A stretch of 64,000 nt of DNA from Bacillota bacterium (GTDB taxonomy: Bacteria > Bacillota > UBA4882 > UBA8346), in the NCBI GenBank assembly GCA_023429995.1, contig JAEZCE010000002.1, forward strand, positions 1 to 64,000, read 5' to 3'. Positions 25,332-34,127 of this stretch are shown here, one piece after another (position 1 is the stretch's first letter; each line of letters begins with the position of its first letter). The notes beneath the pieces were generated by a model. It saw only the letters and a list, made by a program, of their open reading frames with translations. It did no database searches and was not told the DNA's origin. Both the position numbers and the translations under genes were made by a program.

Positions 25332-26183
25332 CTAGTCTTTACGAAGGGCTTTTCTATATTGGAGCGGTGAAGATCCGGTGATTGTCTTAAACACTCTCCC
25401 AAAATGAGTGATACTATCAAAACCAACGTTTTCAGATATTGTCGTGACATTTAACGCGGTTGTCCGCAGCATTTTTTGAGCCTGTTTGGTCCGGATGCCG
25501 TTGAGATATTCAATGAGCGTGAATCCGGTGACTTCTTTAAACATTCGCGATAAATAATATTTGCTGATCTCGAAACGTTCCGAGATTCCTCCCAAAGTAA
25601 TATTCTCCTGATAATTGGCAGTCATATATTCAACAATTTCCGATATTTTTTGATGAATCGAATTAGGGAAAAGAAAATCTCCGGTTGATTTCTGAGCCAT
25701 GAGGCGATTCAAAAAAATCAACAATTCAGTCAGGAGCGCTTGCAGATAAAGCATGGAATCGGACCGGACCGCTTCATTTTCGGCCAACATTTTCATTAGT
25801 AGATCCCTTACGAAATCTTGTTCTGGAGTATTGAGCCGTAGAAGGTTATTATCTTGATGAAAGCAGCTAAAAAGATCGTTTTGCAAAGTATTTTGAAACG
25901 CAGCAGGTAAAAAGTCCCGCCTGAAATTCAGCAAAATACGTTCATGAGCTGATACATCCATGGTTTTATGCAATTCATTGACATCGATGAGTATCAAATC
26001 GCCTTTTTGGATATGATAAGTACGGCCTTTGATGAAGTAATCCCTTTCACCCTCAAGCAAATAATAGATTTCATAAGCGTCATGATAATGATTGCTCATC
26101 ATGTTCCGGGGAACTTGAAAGCGTTCTTTCCAAATGAATAAAGGTTGCTTGATGTGGTCAAAACCATAGGTGATATCTTGCAT
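25332..26183 (-). CDS. AraC-family regulator of the uronate operon
   Basis: The 283-residue protein begins at ATG 26183 with GAGGTGG upstream; in-frame codons before it lack a ribosome site. Residues of about 10-95 form a cupin-like sensor (MSNHYHDAYEIYYLLEGERDYFIKG, with HxHDxxE). The C-terminal 100 residues hold two helix-turn-helix motifs; the second carries the family signature (ISENVGFDSITHFGRVFKT followed by GSSPLQYRK). It is directly upstream of uxaC in the same direction, so it probably activates the uxaCBA-kdgKA genes in response to a uronate or a pathway intermediate. That target is inferred from position only. Confidence 0.85.
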   Translation of the reverse strand: MQDITYGFDHIKQPLFIWKERFQVPRNMMSNHYHDAYEIYYLLEGERDYFIKGRTYHIQKGDLILIDVNELHKTMDVSAHERILLNFRRDFLPAAFQNTLQNDLFSCFHQDNNLLRLNTPEQDFVRDLLMKMLAENEAVRSDSMLYLQALLTELLIFLNRLMAQKSTGDFLFPNSIHQKISEIVEYMTANYQENITLGGISERFEISKYYLSRMFKEVTGFTLIEYLNGIRTKQAQKMLRTTALNVTTISENVGFDSITHFGRVFKTITGSSPLQYRKALRKD

Positions 26184-26240
26184 TATTCCACCTCGCTTAC
26201 AGTTTACGGCGATTATAATCAAATGTCAAGCAAGATTTGT

Positions 26241-26345
26241 TGAAAACGTTTTTCATTTGTTAAATTATCCGTTAAATTATACATATTTTGCGATAAATTT
26301 AAACGTTCTCTAAATAAGTACTCAATGATTGTGAACGTTTTACTT
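26241..26345. promoter_or_regulatory. Cluster of three AACGTT-centred sites
   Basis: TGAAAACGTTTTTCA (26241-26255, near-perfect dyad), TTTAAACGTTCTC (26298-26310) and TGTGAACGTTTTAC (26330-26343) lie in the gap between the araC-type and helicase genes. The first resembles LacI-family operators, which share an AACGTT centre. A further inverted repeat, TAGAGCGTATC with GATACTACGCTCTA, lies at about 26349-26402. The rest of this 397-bp gap (26184-26580) is AT-rich with no gene. Confidence 0.35.
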
Positions 26346-26580
26346 AAGTAGAGCGTATCTTCCCCATTTCTGATTACCGTTTATTTACGATACTACGCTC
26401 TAAGGCGACTTTATTAAAGCCCAAAATTATAGACTATAATTTCATTTATTAAGCCACTATAGAATTAGATTCATAATCTTAATGATCACTTCGATAATTG
26501 TGTGTGTTATAATTATGAAGATTTATGTGAACGTGAACGAAAAGTTCAAACCATTTCTTAGTAAAGGTGTAAATGAAAAT

Positions 26581-27825
26581 ATGACTTTCGAAAATTTACA
26601 ATTAATTTCCCCAATTTTAAAGGCTTTACAAACAGAAGGTTACCAAAAACCAACCCCCATCCAGGAAAAAGCGATTCCCATCATCCTCGCGAAAAAAGAT
26701 TTATTGGGATGCGCCCAAACAGGTACCGGAAAGACAGCAGCATTTGCCATTCCCATTCTGCAAATTTTGCACGATCGTGTATACGGTCCGAAGGAACAGT
26801 CCTTTATTAGGGCTCTGATTCTAACACCCACCCGAGAATTGGCGCTTCAAATCGATGAAAGCATCGGGGCTTATGGTAGGGGTACCGGAATCCGCCATAC
26901 AGTGATATTCGGCGGAGTACCTCAAAAGGCTCAAACGGACGCCTTAAAAAAAGGAGTCGATATCTTAGTGGCCACGCCCGGCCGACTCTTGGATTTAGTC
27001 AGCCAGAAATTCATCAACCTGCATCATATAGAAATTTTTGTTCTTGATGAGGCCGATCGCATGTTGGATATGGGTTTTATTCACGATGTCAAGAAAATCA
27101 TCGCCCTGCTGCCGACAAAGCGCCAAACCTTATTTTTTTCCGCAACCATGCCCCCGGAAATTGCCAAACTGGCTGATACCATTTTAATCAGTCCTGAAAA
27201 AGTCGCTGTAACTCCCGTAGCCTCCACAGTTGATAATACGGAGCAGTTTGTATATTATGTGGCGCGCGAGGATAAACGGGCGCTGCTGATTCATTTGTTA
27301 AAAGATCCCGCGATCGCTACAGCTTTGGTTTTCACCAGGACAAAATACGGAGCGGATAAAGTCGCCCGAGTGTTGAACAAAGCCGGGATTAAAGCGGAAT
27401 CCATTCATGGCGATAAATCGCAGAACGCCAGGCAAAGAGCTTTAAATGATTTTAAGTCACGGCAAATCAGAGTGCTGGTGGCAACCGACATCGCAGCCCG
27501 GGGTATTGATGTGGAAGAATTATCCCACGTGATTAATTTCGAATTGCCCAATATTCCTGAGACTTATGTACACCGGATCGGCCGGACGGGCCGGGCGGGC
27601 CAAAGCGGGGTTGCGATTTCTTTTTGTGATACCGAGGAAAAGGACTATCTGAAAAGCATCCATAAACTTATCGCCAAACCGATCCCTGTCGTTGAAGAGC
27701 ATCCTTATTCCATGAAATATAGTAAGCCCTTGGTGATTGAGGAACCACCAAAGGGCAATTTATCCCACACAGGCGCACAGAAAGCCGGAACGGTCGGATA
27801 TTTTCGGAGAGGGAAGAGGTACTGA
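26581..27825 (+). CDS. DEAD-box RNA helicase, RhlE type
   Basis: ATP-dependent RNA helicase of 414 residues, probably acting on structured RNA or ribosome assembly. All motifs are seen: Q-motif ending KPTPIQ (about 22-27), motif I AQTGTGKT, Ia PTRELALQ, II DEAD, III SAT, IV VFTRTKYGADK, V ATDIAARGID and VI HRIGRTGRAG. The tail beyond the core is short (about 45 residues). The start ATG at 26581 gives MTFENLQLISP, the standard RhlE start; AAAGGTG is upstream. Longer in-frame readings begin in AT-rich sequence unlike protein. The gene ends four bases before the convergent MATE gene. A long AT-rich leader suggests control at the 5' UTR, as for many cold-inducible helicases, but I see no specific element. 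Confidence 0.9.
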   Translation: MTFENLQLISPILKALQTEGYQKPTPIQEKAIPIILAKKDLLGCAQTGTGKTAAFAIPILQILHDRVYGPKEQSFIRALILTPTRELALQIDESIGAYGRGTGIRHTVIFGGVPQKAQTDALKKGVDILVATPGRLLDLVSQKFINLHHIEIFVLDEADRMLDMGFIHDVKKIIALLPTKRQTLFFSATMPPEIAKLADTILISPEKVAVTPVASTVDNTEQFVYYVAREDKRALLIHLLKDPAIATALVFTRTKYGADKVARVLNKAGIKAESIHGDKSQNARQRALNDFKSRQIRVLVATDIAARGIDVEELSHVINFELPNIPETYVHRIGRTGRAGQSGVAISFCDTEEKDYLKSIHKLIAKPIPVVEEHPYSMKYSKPLVIEEPPKGNLSHTGAQKAGTVGYFRRGKRY

Positions 27826-27829
27826 ACGA

Positions 27830-29200
27830 TTAAGTTACATTCCGGAGCCACCGCCCGGATTTTAAGCGTATCAGACCCAAAATGCATTTGGATACTTCCT
27901 CCAGAATGGCCAGGGCATATACGGAATATACGGGGAGTTTGAAGACAAAGGCCCCCAAAATGGTCAAGGGCACTCCGATAAACCACATGGTAAAACCTTC
28001 AATCAGGAAAGCCTGTTTGGCATCGCCGCCGCCGCGCAAAATTCCGACAATTAGGATTACATCAAAGACCCTGATAAAGAAGATTAGCGATATGATATAT
28101 AAAACAATTTGAGAATCATTTCGAACTGTATCGGAAACATTGAAAATACCGAGCACCGCCGGTGAGGTCAACGCCAGAAGCACTCCCAGTACGATACCGA
28201 GCGCCACTGCAAGAAGAGAAAATCTCCCGGCATAAATCTTTCCTACACTCTCTTTTCCTGCTCCGATACTGTTCCCCACCATGACCGCAGCCGCGCTTGA
28301 CAACCCAAAAATAACCACCAGGAACAGATTATTGACAGTGTTACAAATCTGTACCACGGCTACAGCCTGCGTACCCATCCTTCCGTAAACCGCCGCATAG
28401 ACCAAACTGGCAAGCCCCCAGCAGATATCGTTCAATATAACCGGAAATATTATCCGGTATGATTTTTTCACAAATTCAAAGGATACATCGGTTAGTTCTT
28501 TGGCTGAAGCGGCTAATACCAACTTCCTGCCGTAAATATACGCCAACAGGGTTATGGTTTCAACAATTCTTGCTATCACCGTAGCGAGGGCCGCCCCTTC
28601 AACTCCCATGGCAGGGGCGCCGAATTTGCCGAATATAAACAGATAGTTACAAAAGGCATTGCAAATAAGCGCCAAAGCACTGATGAGCATCGGCTGAACC
28701 GTTTTTCCAATGGAACGCAAGGAAAAATTGAACAAAAATGTAATACCGGTAAATAAGTAACTGGCGAGAACCATCTTCAAATATCCGGCGCCCAAATCGA
28801 TGACCCGGGGGTCTGTATTGAATGCTGCAATAATCTCACTGGGAAAAAGAAAACCCACTACCATAAACGCCAATGAAAAAACAGCGGCCGAAATCAATCC
28901 GATTCCCATGATCCGCTTAATATTCCCAATCTCGCCCTTACCCCAATACTGGGATATAAATACCCCGCATCCCGCGCACATCCCAAGTAAAAACATATTG
29001 AAAAAAAAGAAATACTGATTCCCTATTCCGACTGCCGCAATCTCCGTCTCTCCCAGCTTCCCCACCATAACGGTGTCAATCATATTTAAAAAGGAGGATA
29101 TAAAGTTTTGAATGGCAATCGGTATGGCAATATGCAACATCTTGCGATAAAAGTCTTTATCGTCAAACGTGTTTCCAAATAATTCCCTTAGGCTTCCCAT
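27830..29200 (-). CDS. MATE-family multidrug/organic cation exporter
   Basis: The 456-residue integral membrane protein has about twelve predicted membrane segments in two six-helix halves. Typical MATE features are IAIPIAIQNFISSFLNMIDTVMVGKLG (split here: first helix to VMVGKLG) at 20-50 and the repeat in the second half near IFPVILNDICWG. Such proteins exchange H+ or Na+ for drugs or metabolites. The start at ATG 29200 has GGGAG upstream and is preferred to an ATG at 29224. A consensus TATAAT box and a perfect palindrome lie upstream, suggesting regulated expression. Substrate unknown. Confidence 0.9.
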   Translation of the reverse strand: MGSLRELFGNTFDDKDFYRKMLHIAIPIAIQNFISSFLNMIDTVMVGKLGETEIAAVGIGNQYFFFFNMFLLGMCAGCGVFISQYWGKGEIGNIKRIMGIGLISAAVFSLAFMVVGFLFPSEIIAAFNTDPRVIDLGAGYLKMVLASYLFTGITFLFNFSLRSIGKTVQPMLISALALICNAFCNYLFIFGKFGAPAMGVEGAALATVIARIVETITLLAYIYGRKLVLAASAKELTDVSFEFVKKSYRIIFPVILNDICWGLASLVYAAVYGRMGTQAVAVVQICNTVNNLFLVVIFGLSSAAAVMVGNSIGAGKESVGKIYAGRFSLLAVALGIVLGVLLALTSPAVLGIFNVSDTVRNDSQIVLYIISLIFFIRVFDVILIVGILRGGGDAKQAFLIEGFTMWFIGVPLTILGAFVFKLPVYSVYALAILEEVSKCILGLIRLKSGRWLRNVT

Positions 29201-29258
29201 ATTCAATCTCCCATGAAGTATCATTGATAAAAATATCCATACCGGGCCCAGAAATTGC

Positions 29259-29300
29259 TGTTGCGCAACAATTATACCATATCAAGCTTTCATTGTTTAA
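29259..29300 (-). promoter_or_regulatory. Promoter and operator-like palindrome for the MATE gene
   Basis: On the minus strand TATAAT at about 29271-29276 is preceded 18 bp upstream by TTAAAC (29295-29300). Directly downstream is the perfect 12-bp palindrome TGTTGCGCAACA (29259-29270), which would cover the transcription start and could bind a repressor. Confidence 0.45.
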
Positions 29301-29392
29301 CATATTTAAAACAGGCATCTCCAGAGGCTAATCAGCTCTTAACAATCTTATTTTATTCTGATAAAAGGCACATAAAAAAGGAGGATTTAAAC

Positions 29393-30514
29393 ATGAAGAA
29401 TTCCCGGATGAGGACTTGCCTGTTGGGACTAGCCGGTGTGTTATTTTTCGGTGCTGTTTTTGAGGGGGCATGGGCTCAGAATTCTAGGTCTCTGGATGCG
29501 TTGATACAAGCCGCCAAAAAAGAAGGTCAGCTAACCGTGATCGCCCTGCCTCATGATTGGGTGAATTATGGCGAGATGATCGAAACCTTTTCCAAGAAAT
29601 ATGGCATAAAAGTGAATGAACTCAATCCCGACGGAAGCTCCGGCGAAGAAATCGAGGCGATCAAGGCCAATAAAAACAATAAAGGGCCTCAAGCTCCGGA
29701 TGTAATCGATGTCGGCCTTTCCTTCGGGCCGCAAGCAAAACAGGATAAATTGATTCAACCCTATAAAGTTTCAACCTGGGATACCATTCCCGCCAATGTA
29801 AAAGATGGGGACGGATACTGGTACGGAGACTATTACGGCGTTTTGGCATTTGAAATCAACAAAAGTATCGTAAAAAATATCCCCACTGACTGGCCCGACC
29901 TTCTTAAACCCGAATATAAAGGTAAATTTGCCCTGGCCGGTGATCCCCGCAGCGCTAATCAAGCGATTATGGCTGTCGGCGCCGCCTCCGTCAGTTTCGG
30001 TAAAAAATACGAAAATGCCTCAGCAGGACTGGATTTCTTTAATAAACTGAACAAAGCGGGTAATTTTGTTCCGGTGATCGCCGTCCCCGGCACTGTCGCC
30101 TCCGGTGAAACACCGATCACAGTCCGCTGGGATTATAACGCCCTGGCCAACCGCGACAAATCCGCCGGTAATCCGGAAATCGGCGTGGTCATTCCCAAAA
30201 CCGGTGTGGTCGCCGGAGTTTACGTTCAGGCCATTAGTGCCTATGCTCCCCATCCAAACGCCGCCAAACTTTGGATGGAATTCCTTTATTCCGATGAAGG
30301 CCAGTTAATCTGGTTAAAAGGTTATGGCCACCCTGTCCGCTATCAGGACCTGGTAAAGAGAAAAGTCATTCCGGCCGAAATCGCCGCCAAAATGCCTCCG
30401 GCGAAAAGCTATCAAAAAGCGGTATTCCCCAGTCTGGAACAGCAGGAAGCAGCCAAGAAGATCATCGCTTCCAATTGGGATAAAATCGTGCAGGTCAATG
30501 TTACAAAACAATGA
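29393..30514 (+). CDS. ABC transporter periplasmic substrate-binding protein
   Basis: A 373-residue family 1 (spermidine/putrescine/iron-like) extracellular solute-binding protein. The start ATG at 29393 has a strong AAGGAGG site. Residues 1-28 are a signal peptide with an AWA cleavage site and no lipobox, so the protein would be free in a periplasm rather than lipid-anchored; that fits a two-membrane cell. The mature part begins with LDALIQAAKKEGQLTVIALP, the usual first strand of the family, and has VIDVGLSFG and KLWMEFLYSDEGQ stretches. It is the first gene of a five-gene operon (binding protein, two permeases, ATPase, glycerophosphodiesterase). The ligand may be a phosphodiester, by context. 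Confidence 0.88.
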   Translation: MKNSRMRTCLLGLAGVLFFGAVFEGAWAQNSRSLDALIQAAKKEGQLTVIALPHDWVNYGEMIETFSKKYGIKVNELNPDGSSGEEIEAIKANKNNKGPQAPDVIDVGLSFGPQAKQDKLIQPYKVSTWDTIPANVKDGDGYWYGDYYGVLAFEINKSIVKNIPTDWPDLLKPEYKGKFALAGDPRSANQAIMAVGAASVSFGKKYENASAGLDFFNKLNKAGNFVPVIAVPGTVASGETPITVRWDYNALANRDKSAGNPEIGVVIPKTGVVAGVYVQAISAYAPHPNAAKLWMEFLYSDEGQLIWLKGYGHPVRYQDLVKRKVIPAEIAAKMPPAKSYQKAVFPSLEQQEAAKKIIASNWDKIVQVNVTKQ

Positions 30515-31395
30515 GTACCCAAAATTCAAATAAAGGCGCAGCAGCGCCTCTATTCCAAGATCTTTCCAGCCTGGGACTGCTGCCCTTTATGATATTTGCA
30601 TTGGCATTTATGATTCTCCCGGCCGGATCCCTCTTGATAGGCGGTTTTCAAGACAGCGCAGGCAATTTCACCTTGAGTAATTTCCGAAACCTGACAAGGC
30701 CGGACATCCTTCATTCGTATTTATTGACTATCCAAATCAGTCTGGTTACTGCTTTAGGCGGAGGGGCGCTGGGCTTTCTATTGGCCTATGGAATCTCCTT
30801 GGGGGGTTTACCCCGCTTTATACAGGGATTTATCATCACTTTTTGCGGAGTGGCATCCAATTTCGCAGGTGTACCATTGGCTTTCGCATTTATATCGACC
30901 TTAGGACGGGTCGGTATGATTACCGTTTTATTGCAAACTTTGTTCGGCATCAGCATCTACGATAAGGGATTCAATCTTTATAGTTTTTGGGGCCTTACCC
31001 TTACCTATGTCTATTTTCAGATTCCCTTGATGGTGTTGATTATCTCCCCCGCCTTGGAAGGGATGAAAAAACAGTGGCGGGAAGCAGCTGAAAATCTTGG
31101 CGCCAAACCCTTTCAATATTGGACAACAGTGGCCTTGCCGGTCTTGATGCCGACTTTACTGGCTTCTTTTATTCTGCTTTTTGGAAATTCATTTGGCGCA
31201 TATGCTACTGCCTATGCGCTGACCGGGGGGTTGCTCAACATCATCCCCATTTTGATTGGCGCCCAAATAAGAGGCGATGTACTTCATAATCCCAATTTAG
31301 GTTATGCCCTGGCCCTTGGAATGATCGTCTTGATGGCGGTTTTAATATTCATTTACACTTGGCTCCAAAAATTATCCTCAAGGTGGATGCAATGA
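30511..31395 (+). CDS. ABC transporter permease, first subunit
   Basis: Inner-membrane permease of 294 residues with six predicted membrane helices (BPD_transp_1 fold). The EAA loop that docks on the ATPase is at about 193-212 (REAAENLGAKPFQYWTTVALP). The ATG overlaps the stop of the binding-protein gene by four bases (ATGA), so the two are probably translationally coupled. It belongs to the PotB/FbpB-like group rather than to the sugar-type UgpA group. Confidence 0.88.
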   Translation: MSTQNSNKGAAAPLFQDLSSLGLLPFMIFALAFMILPAGSLLIGGFQDSAGNFTLSNFRNLTRPDILHSYLLTIQISLVTALGGGALGFLLAYGISLGGLPRFIQGFIITFCGVASNFAGVPLAFAFISTLGRVGMITVLLQTLFGISIYDKGFNLYSFWGLTLTYVYFQIPLMVLIISPALEGMKKQWREAAENLGAKPFQYWTTVALPVLMPTLLASFILLFGNSFGAYATAYALTGGLLNIIPILIGAQIRGDVLHNPNLGYALALGMIVLMAVLIFIYTWLQKLSSRWMQ

Positions 31396-32180
31396 TTGCA
31401 ATTCATAAAGTACGCGCGCGGCTTTGGTCTTGGCTCTGGCTTGGTATCGGATGCCTTTATTTCTTTCTCCCTCTTGTGGCCACCTTTTCATTTTCATTAC
31501 GGCGGCAAAAAGACGTGCTTGGCTTTCTGGCTTATGAGAACGTTTTCAAAGATCCCAATTTTATCAAGTCCTTCATCTTTTCAGCAGAAATGGCCATATT
31601 CACCATCATAGCCGGTTTTGCACTGATGATCCCGACAACCTTCCTGATTCACTGGAAATTCCCTAAAATCAGGCCGGTGATAGAGGCCTGTACCATGCTT
31701 CCTTTTGTGATACCGCCAATTGTACTCGTTTTGGGATTAATTCGCTTATATAGTGGGCCGCCGCTGGCCCTGGTGACCACTCCCGCCCTTCTGGTGGCCG
31801 CTTATATGGCGCTGACTTTTCCTTACATCTACCGGGCAATGGATAGCGGCCTCCGGGCGATTGACCTGAAAACATTGATGGAAGCCTCCATGAATTTGGG
31901 AGCAAACCACGTCCTGACTTTTTTTCAGGTCATTCTGCCCAACCTCCGGACCAGCATGCTATCTGCCGCTTTTCTAAGTTTTTCCATTGTGATGGGCGAA
32001 TTAACCTTCGCAGTCATACTGGCCTGGCCTGCTTTCGGTCCTTATATGGCCTTGGTAGGGCGTGACCTGGCTTATGAGCCCGCAGCGCTTTCCATCTTCA
32101 GTTTCTTTTTGACTTGGGTCTTTATAGCTTTAATCCGCTGGATGACCTTTGGTTTGACGGATAAGAAAACATTTCATTGA
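31392..32180 (+). CDS. ABC transporter permease, second subunit
   Basis: Second PotC-like permease, 262 residues and six predicted membrane helices. The start at ATG 31392 overlaps the preceding stop by four bases (ATGA) and has AAGGTGG upstream; an earlier in-frame start would overlap more. The EAA-type loop is MEASMNLGANHVLTFFQVILP, near residue 165-185 (only the last 12 positions are strictly conserved). It pairs with the first permease to form the channel. Confidence 0.88.
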   Translation: MIAIHKVRARLWSWLWLGIGCLYFFLPLVATFSFSLRRQKDVLGFLAYENVFKDPNFIKSFIFSAEMAIFTIIAGFALMIPTTFLIHWKFPKIRPVIEACTMLPFVIPPIVLVLGLIRLYSGPPLALVTTPALLVAAYMALTFPYIYRAMDSGLRAIDLKTLMEASMNLGANHVLTFFQVILPNLRTSMLSAAFLSFSIVMGELTFAVILAWPAFGPYMALVGRDLAYEPAALSIFSFFLTWVFIALIRWMTFGLTDKKTFH

Positions 32181-32197
32181 AAATCCGGGAGGAAAAA

Positions 32198-33256
32198 ATG
32201 GCTTTTTTAGAATTAAGAAATATCCAAAAGCAATTCGGTAAAAATTTAGCCGTCCGGGACTTTAATCTGCAGGTTCAAAAAGGCGAGTTCATTTCCTTTT
32301 TAGGAGGCAGCGGTTGTGGGAAAACAACCACACTCCGGATGATTGCCGGTTTTGAAACCCCGACTTCCGGGCGGCTCCTCATTAATAACCTGGATATCAC
32401 CGATGTTTCACCCAGCCGGAGACATGTGGGAATGGTTTTTCAACACTACGCCCTCTTCCCCAACATGAATGTGAATCAAAATATTGCCTATGGATTAAAA
32501 ATAGCCGGAGTTCAGCCAAAAATCCGCTTGGAGCGGGCTGAAAAGCTCTTGAAAATGGTCAATCTGGATGGGCTTCAAAACCGTTATCCCCATCAACTAT
32601 CCGGCGGCCAACAGCAACGCGTAGCACTGGCCCGCGCATTAGCGATCGAACCCCAAATTTTATTACTGGATGAACCGTTATCAGCCCTGGACGCCAAAAT
32701 CCGTTTAAAACTACGGCAAGAAATCCGGATTCTTCAAAAAGAACTCGGAATTACCACCATTTATGTCACCCATGATCAGGAAGAGGCTCTTTCATTATCA
32801 GACCGGATCGTGGTGATGAAAGAGGGGCGGATTGAACAAATCGGATCTCCCTCCGAAATTTATCATCATCCGTCATCAACATTCGTGGCCTCTTTTATCG
32901 GGATTTTAAACAGACTCCAAGCCGAAGTGGCGGAACCGGCCAGCGGGAAATTGCTCATCGAAGGACAGCAGATTGTCCATGCAGGGGTTTTAACCCGTAA
33001 AAAAGGGGAAAAAGTGTCTGTCGTATTGCGTCCAGAAAGAATATCGTTGAAACGGGAACGGGAAAACCTAAACCGCTTATCCGGGATTCTTTCCAATGTA
33101 AATTTTTTGGGCGCCATTGTCCGTTTGTCCGTCAAAATCGAACAGCAAGAAATTCAAATGGATATTTTCAATAATCCGGATGATGTAATTCCTCAGACCG
33201 GTCAGAATATTCAGGTCTATTTCCCGGGTGAAGCCTGTCAAATCATGGAGGGATAA
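32198..33256 (+). CDS. ABC transporter ATP-binding protein
   Basis: The 352-residue ATPase powers the importer. The start at ATG 32198 follows GGGAGG; the longer in-frame reading lacks a site. Walker A is GGSGCGKTT (about 39-47), Q-loop VFQHYALFP, signature LSGGQQQRVALARAL, Walker B LLLDEPLSALD and the H-loop YVTHDQEEALSLSD. A C-terminal TOBE-like regulatory domain (about 245-352) is typical of the PotA/FbpC/MalK group. It lies 17 bp after the second permease and 46 bp before the phosphodiesterase gene. Confidence 0.92.
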   Translation: MAFLELRNIQKQFGKNLAVRDFNLQVQKGEFISFLGGSGCGKTTTLRMIAGFETPTSGRLLINNLDITDVSPSRRHVGMVFQHYALFPNMNVNQNIAYGLKIAGVQPKIRLERAEKLLKMVNLDGLQNRYPHQLSGGQQQRVALARALAIEPQILLLDEPLSALDAKIRLKLRQEIRILQKELGITTIYVTHDQEEALSLSDRIVVMKEGRIEQIGSPSEIYHHPSSTFVASFIGILNRLQAEVAEPASGKLLIEGQQIVHAGVLTRKKGEKVSVVLRPERISLKRERENLNRLSGILSNVNFLGAIVRLSVKIEQQEIQMDIFNNPDDVIPQTGQNIQVYFPGEACQIMEG

Positions 33257-33302
33257 TGTCGCGCACATTTATCCCCGGAAACAACTTTTATAAAAGAAAT
33301 GG

Positions 33303-34052
33303 ATGAAAAGGATGACCAAGATTATCGCCCATCGCGGCTTTTCCAGCCGGGCTCCTGAAAATACCATGGCGGCCTTCAAAACAGCTTTAGAATTTGGAGT
33401 CGACGGTCTTGAACTTGATGTTCATCTCAGCAGAGATGGCGAAGTGGTGGTTTGCCATGATGAAAGGGTCGACCGAACCACGAATGGCCACGGATTTATT
33501 AAAGATTTAACCTGGCCCGAATTGCAGAAACTTGACGCCGGCAGTTGGTTTGATTTAAAGTTTTCCAAGGAAAGAATACCCAAGTTACAAGAGGTGCTTG
33601 AACTTGTTGAGGGAATCAATATATTGCTCAATATTGAATTAAAAACCGATATTTTCCGCTATCCCGGGATTGAGAAAAAGGTGATCCGGATGGTGAAAGA
33701 TTACGGGCTCATGAAGCAGTGTATTATTTCCTCATTTTACCACTATAGCCTGATTAATATTGCCACTATCGCTCCGGAAATGAAAACAGGTGTTTTATAC
33801 GAAGCCGGGTTATACAAACCATGGGATTATGCTCTCTCATTTGGGGCAGCCGCCTTACATTCCCCATGCTATAGCTTGACGCCTGAAACAGTGGTCCAGG
33901 CCAAGTTAAAAGGACTAACCGTCAATACATGGACAGTCGATGAACTTCCCGAGATCGAAAAGGCTTGGAAGGCCCAAGTGGACGGTATCATTACCAACAG
34001 GCCTGAGCGGGTAAAAGCCTTTCTTGACAAAAGCTCCGGGGCAGTGTATTAA
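33303..34052 (+). CDS. Glycerophosphodiester phosphodiesterase
   Basis: Cytoplasmic GDPD of 249 residues; hydrolyses glycerophosphodiesters to glycerol-3-phosphate and an alcohol. Seen motifs: HRGFSSRAPENT (about 10-21, catalytic His and Arg), ELDVHLSRDGEVVVCHDE (metal-binding E-x-D and the second catalytic His), and IELKTD in the middle. No signal peptide, so it acts on imported substrate. The gene closes the ABC operon in the position that ugpQ has after ugpBAEC in E. coli. The start ATG at 33303 is kept, although an ATG three codons later is also possible; the ribosome site is weak. Confidence 0.92.
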   Translation: MKRMTKIIAHRGFSSRAPENTMAAFKTALEFGVDGLELDVHLSRDGEVVVCHDERVDRTTNGHGFIKDLTWPELQKLDAGSWFDLKFSKERIPKLQEVLELVEGINILLNIELKTDIFRYPGIEKKVIRMVKDYGLMKQCIISSFYHYSLINIATIAPEMKTGVLYEAGLYKPWDYALSFGAAALHSPCYSLTPETVVQAKLKGLTVNTWTVDELPEIEKAWKAQVDGIITNRPERVKAFLDKSSGAVY

Positions 34053-34127
34053 CTCTTTTAGAGAAGGTTTCCTCTTCCGGAGTGTAATCCTCAAATCCAT
34101 ATCCACCCTTTAGAAAATAGTTTATAA

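Noticed and set aside
29393..33256. Naming the importer ugpBAEC
   Set aside because: Order matches, but the proteins look like PotABCD/FbpABC-type, not the sugar-type Ugp family; only context suggests the ligand.
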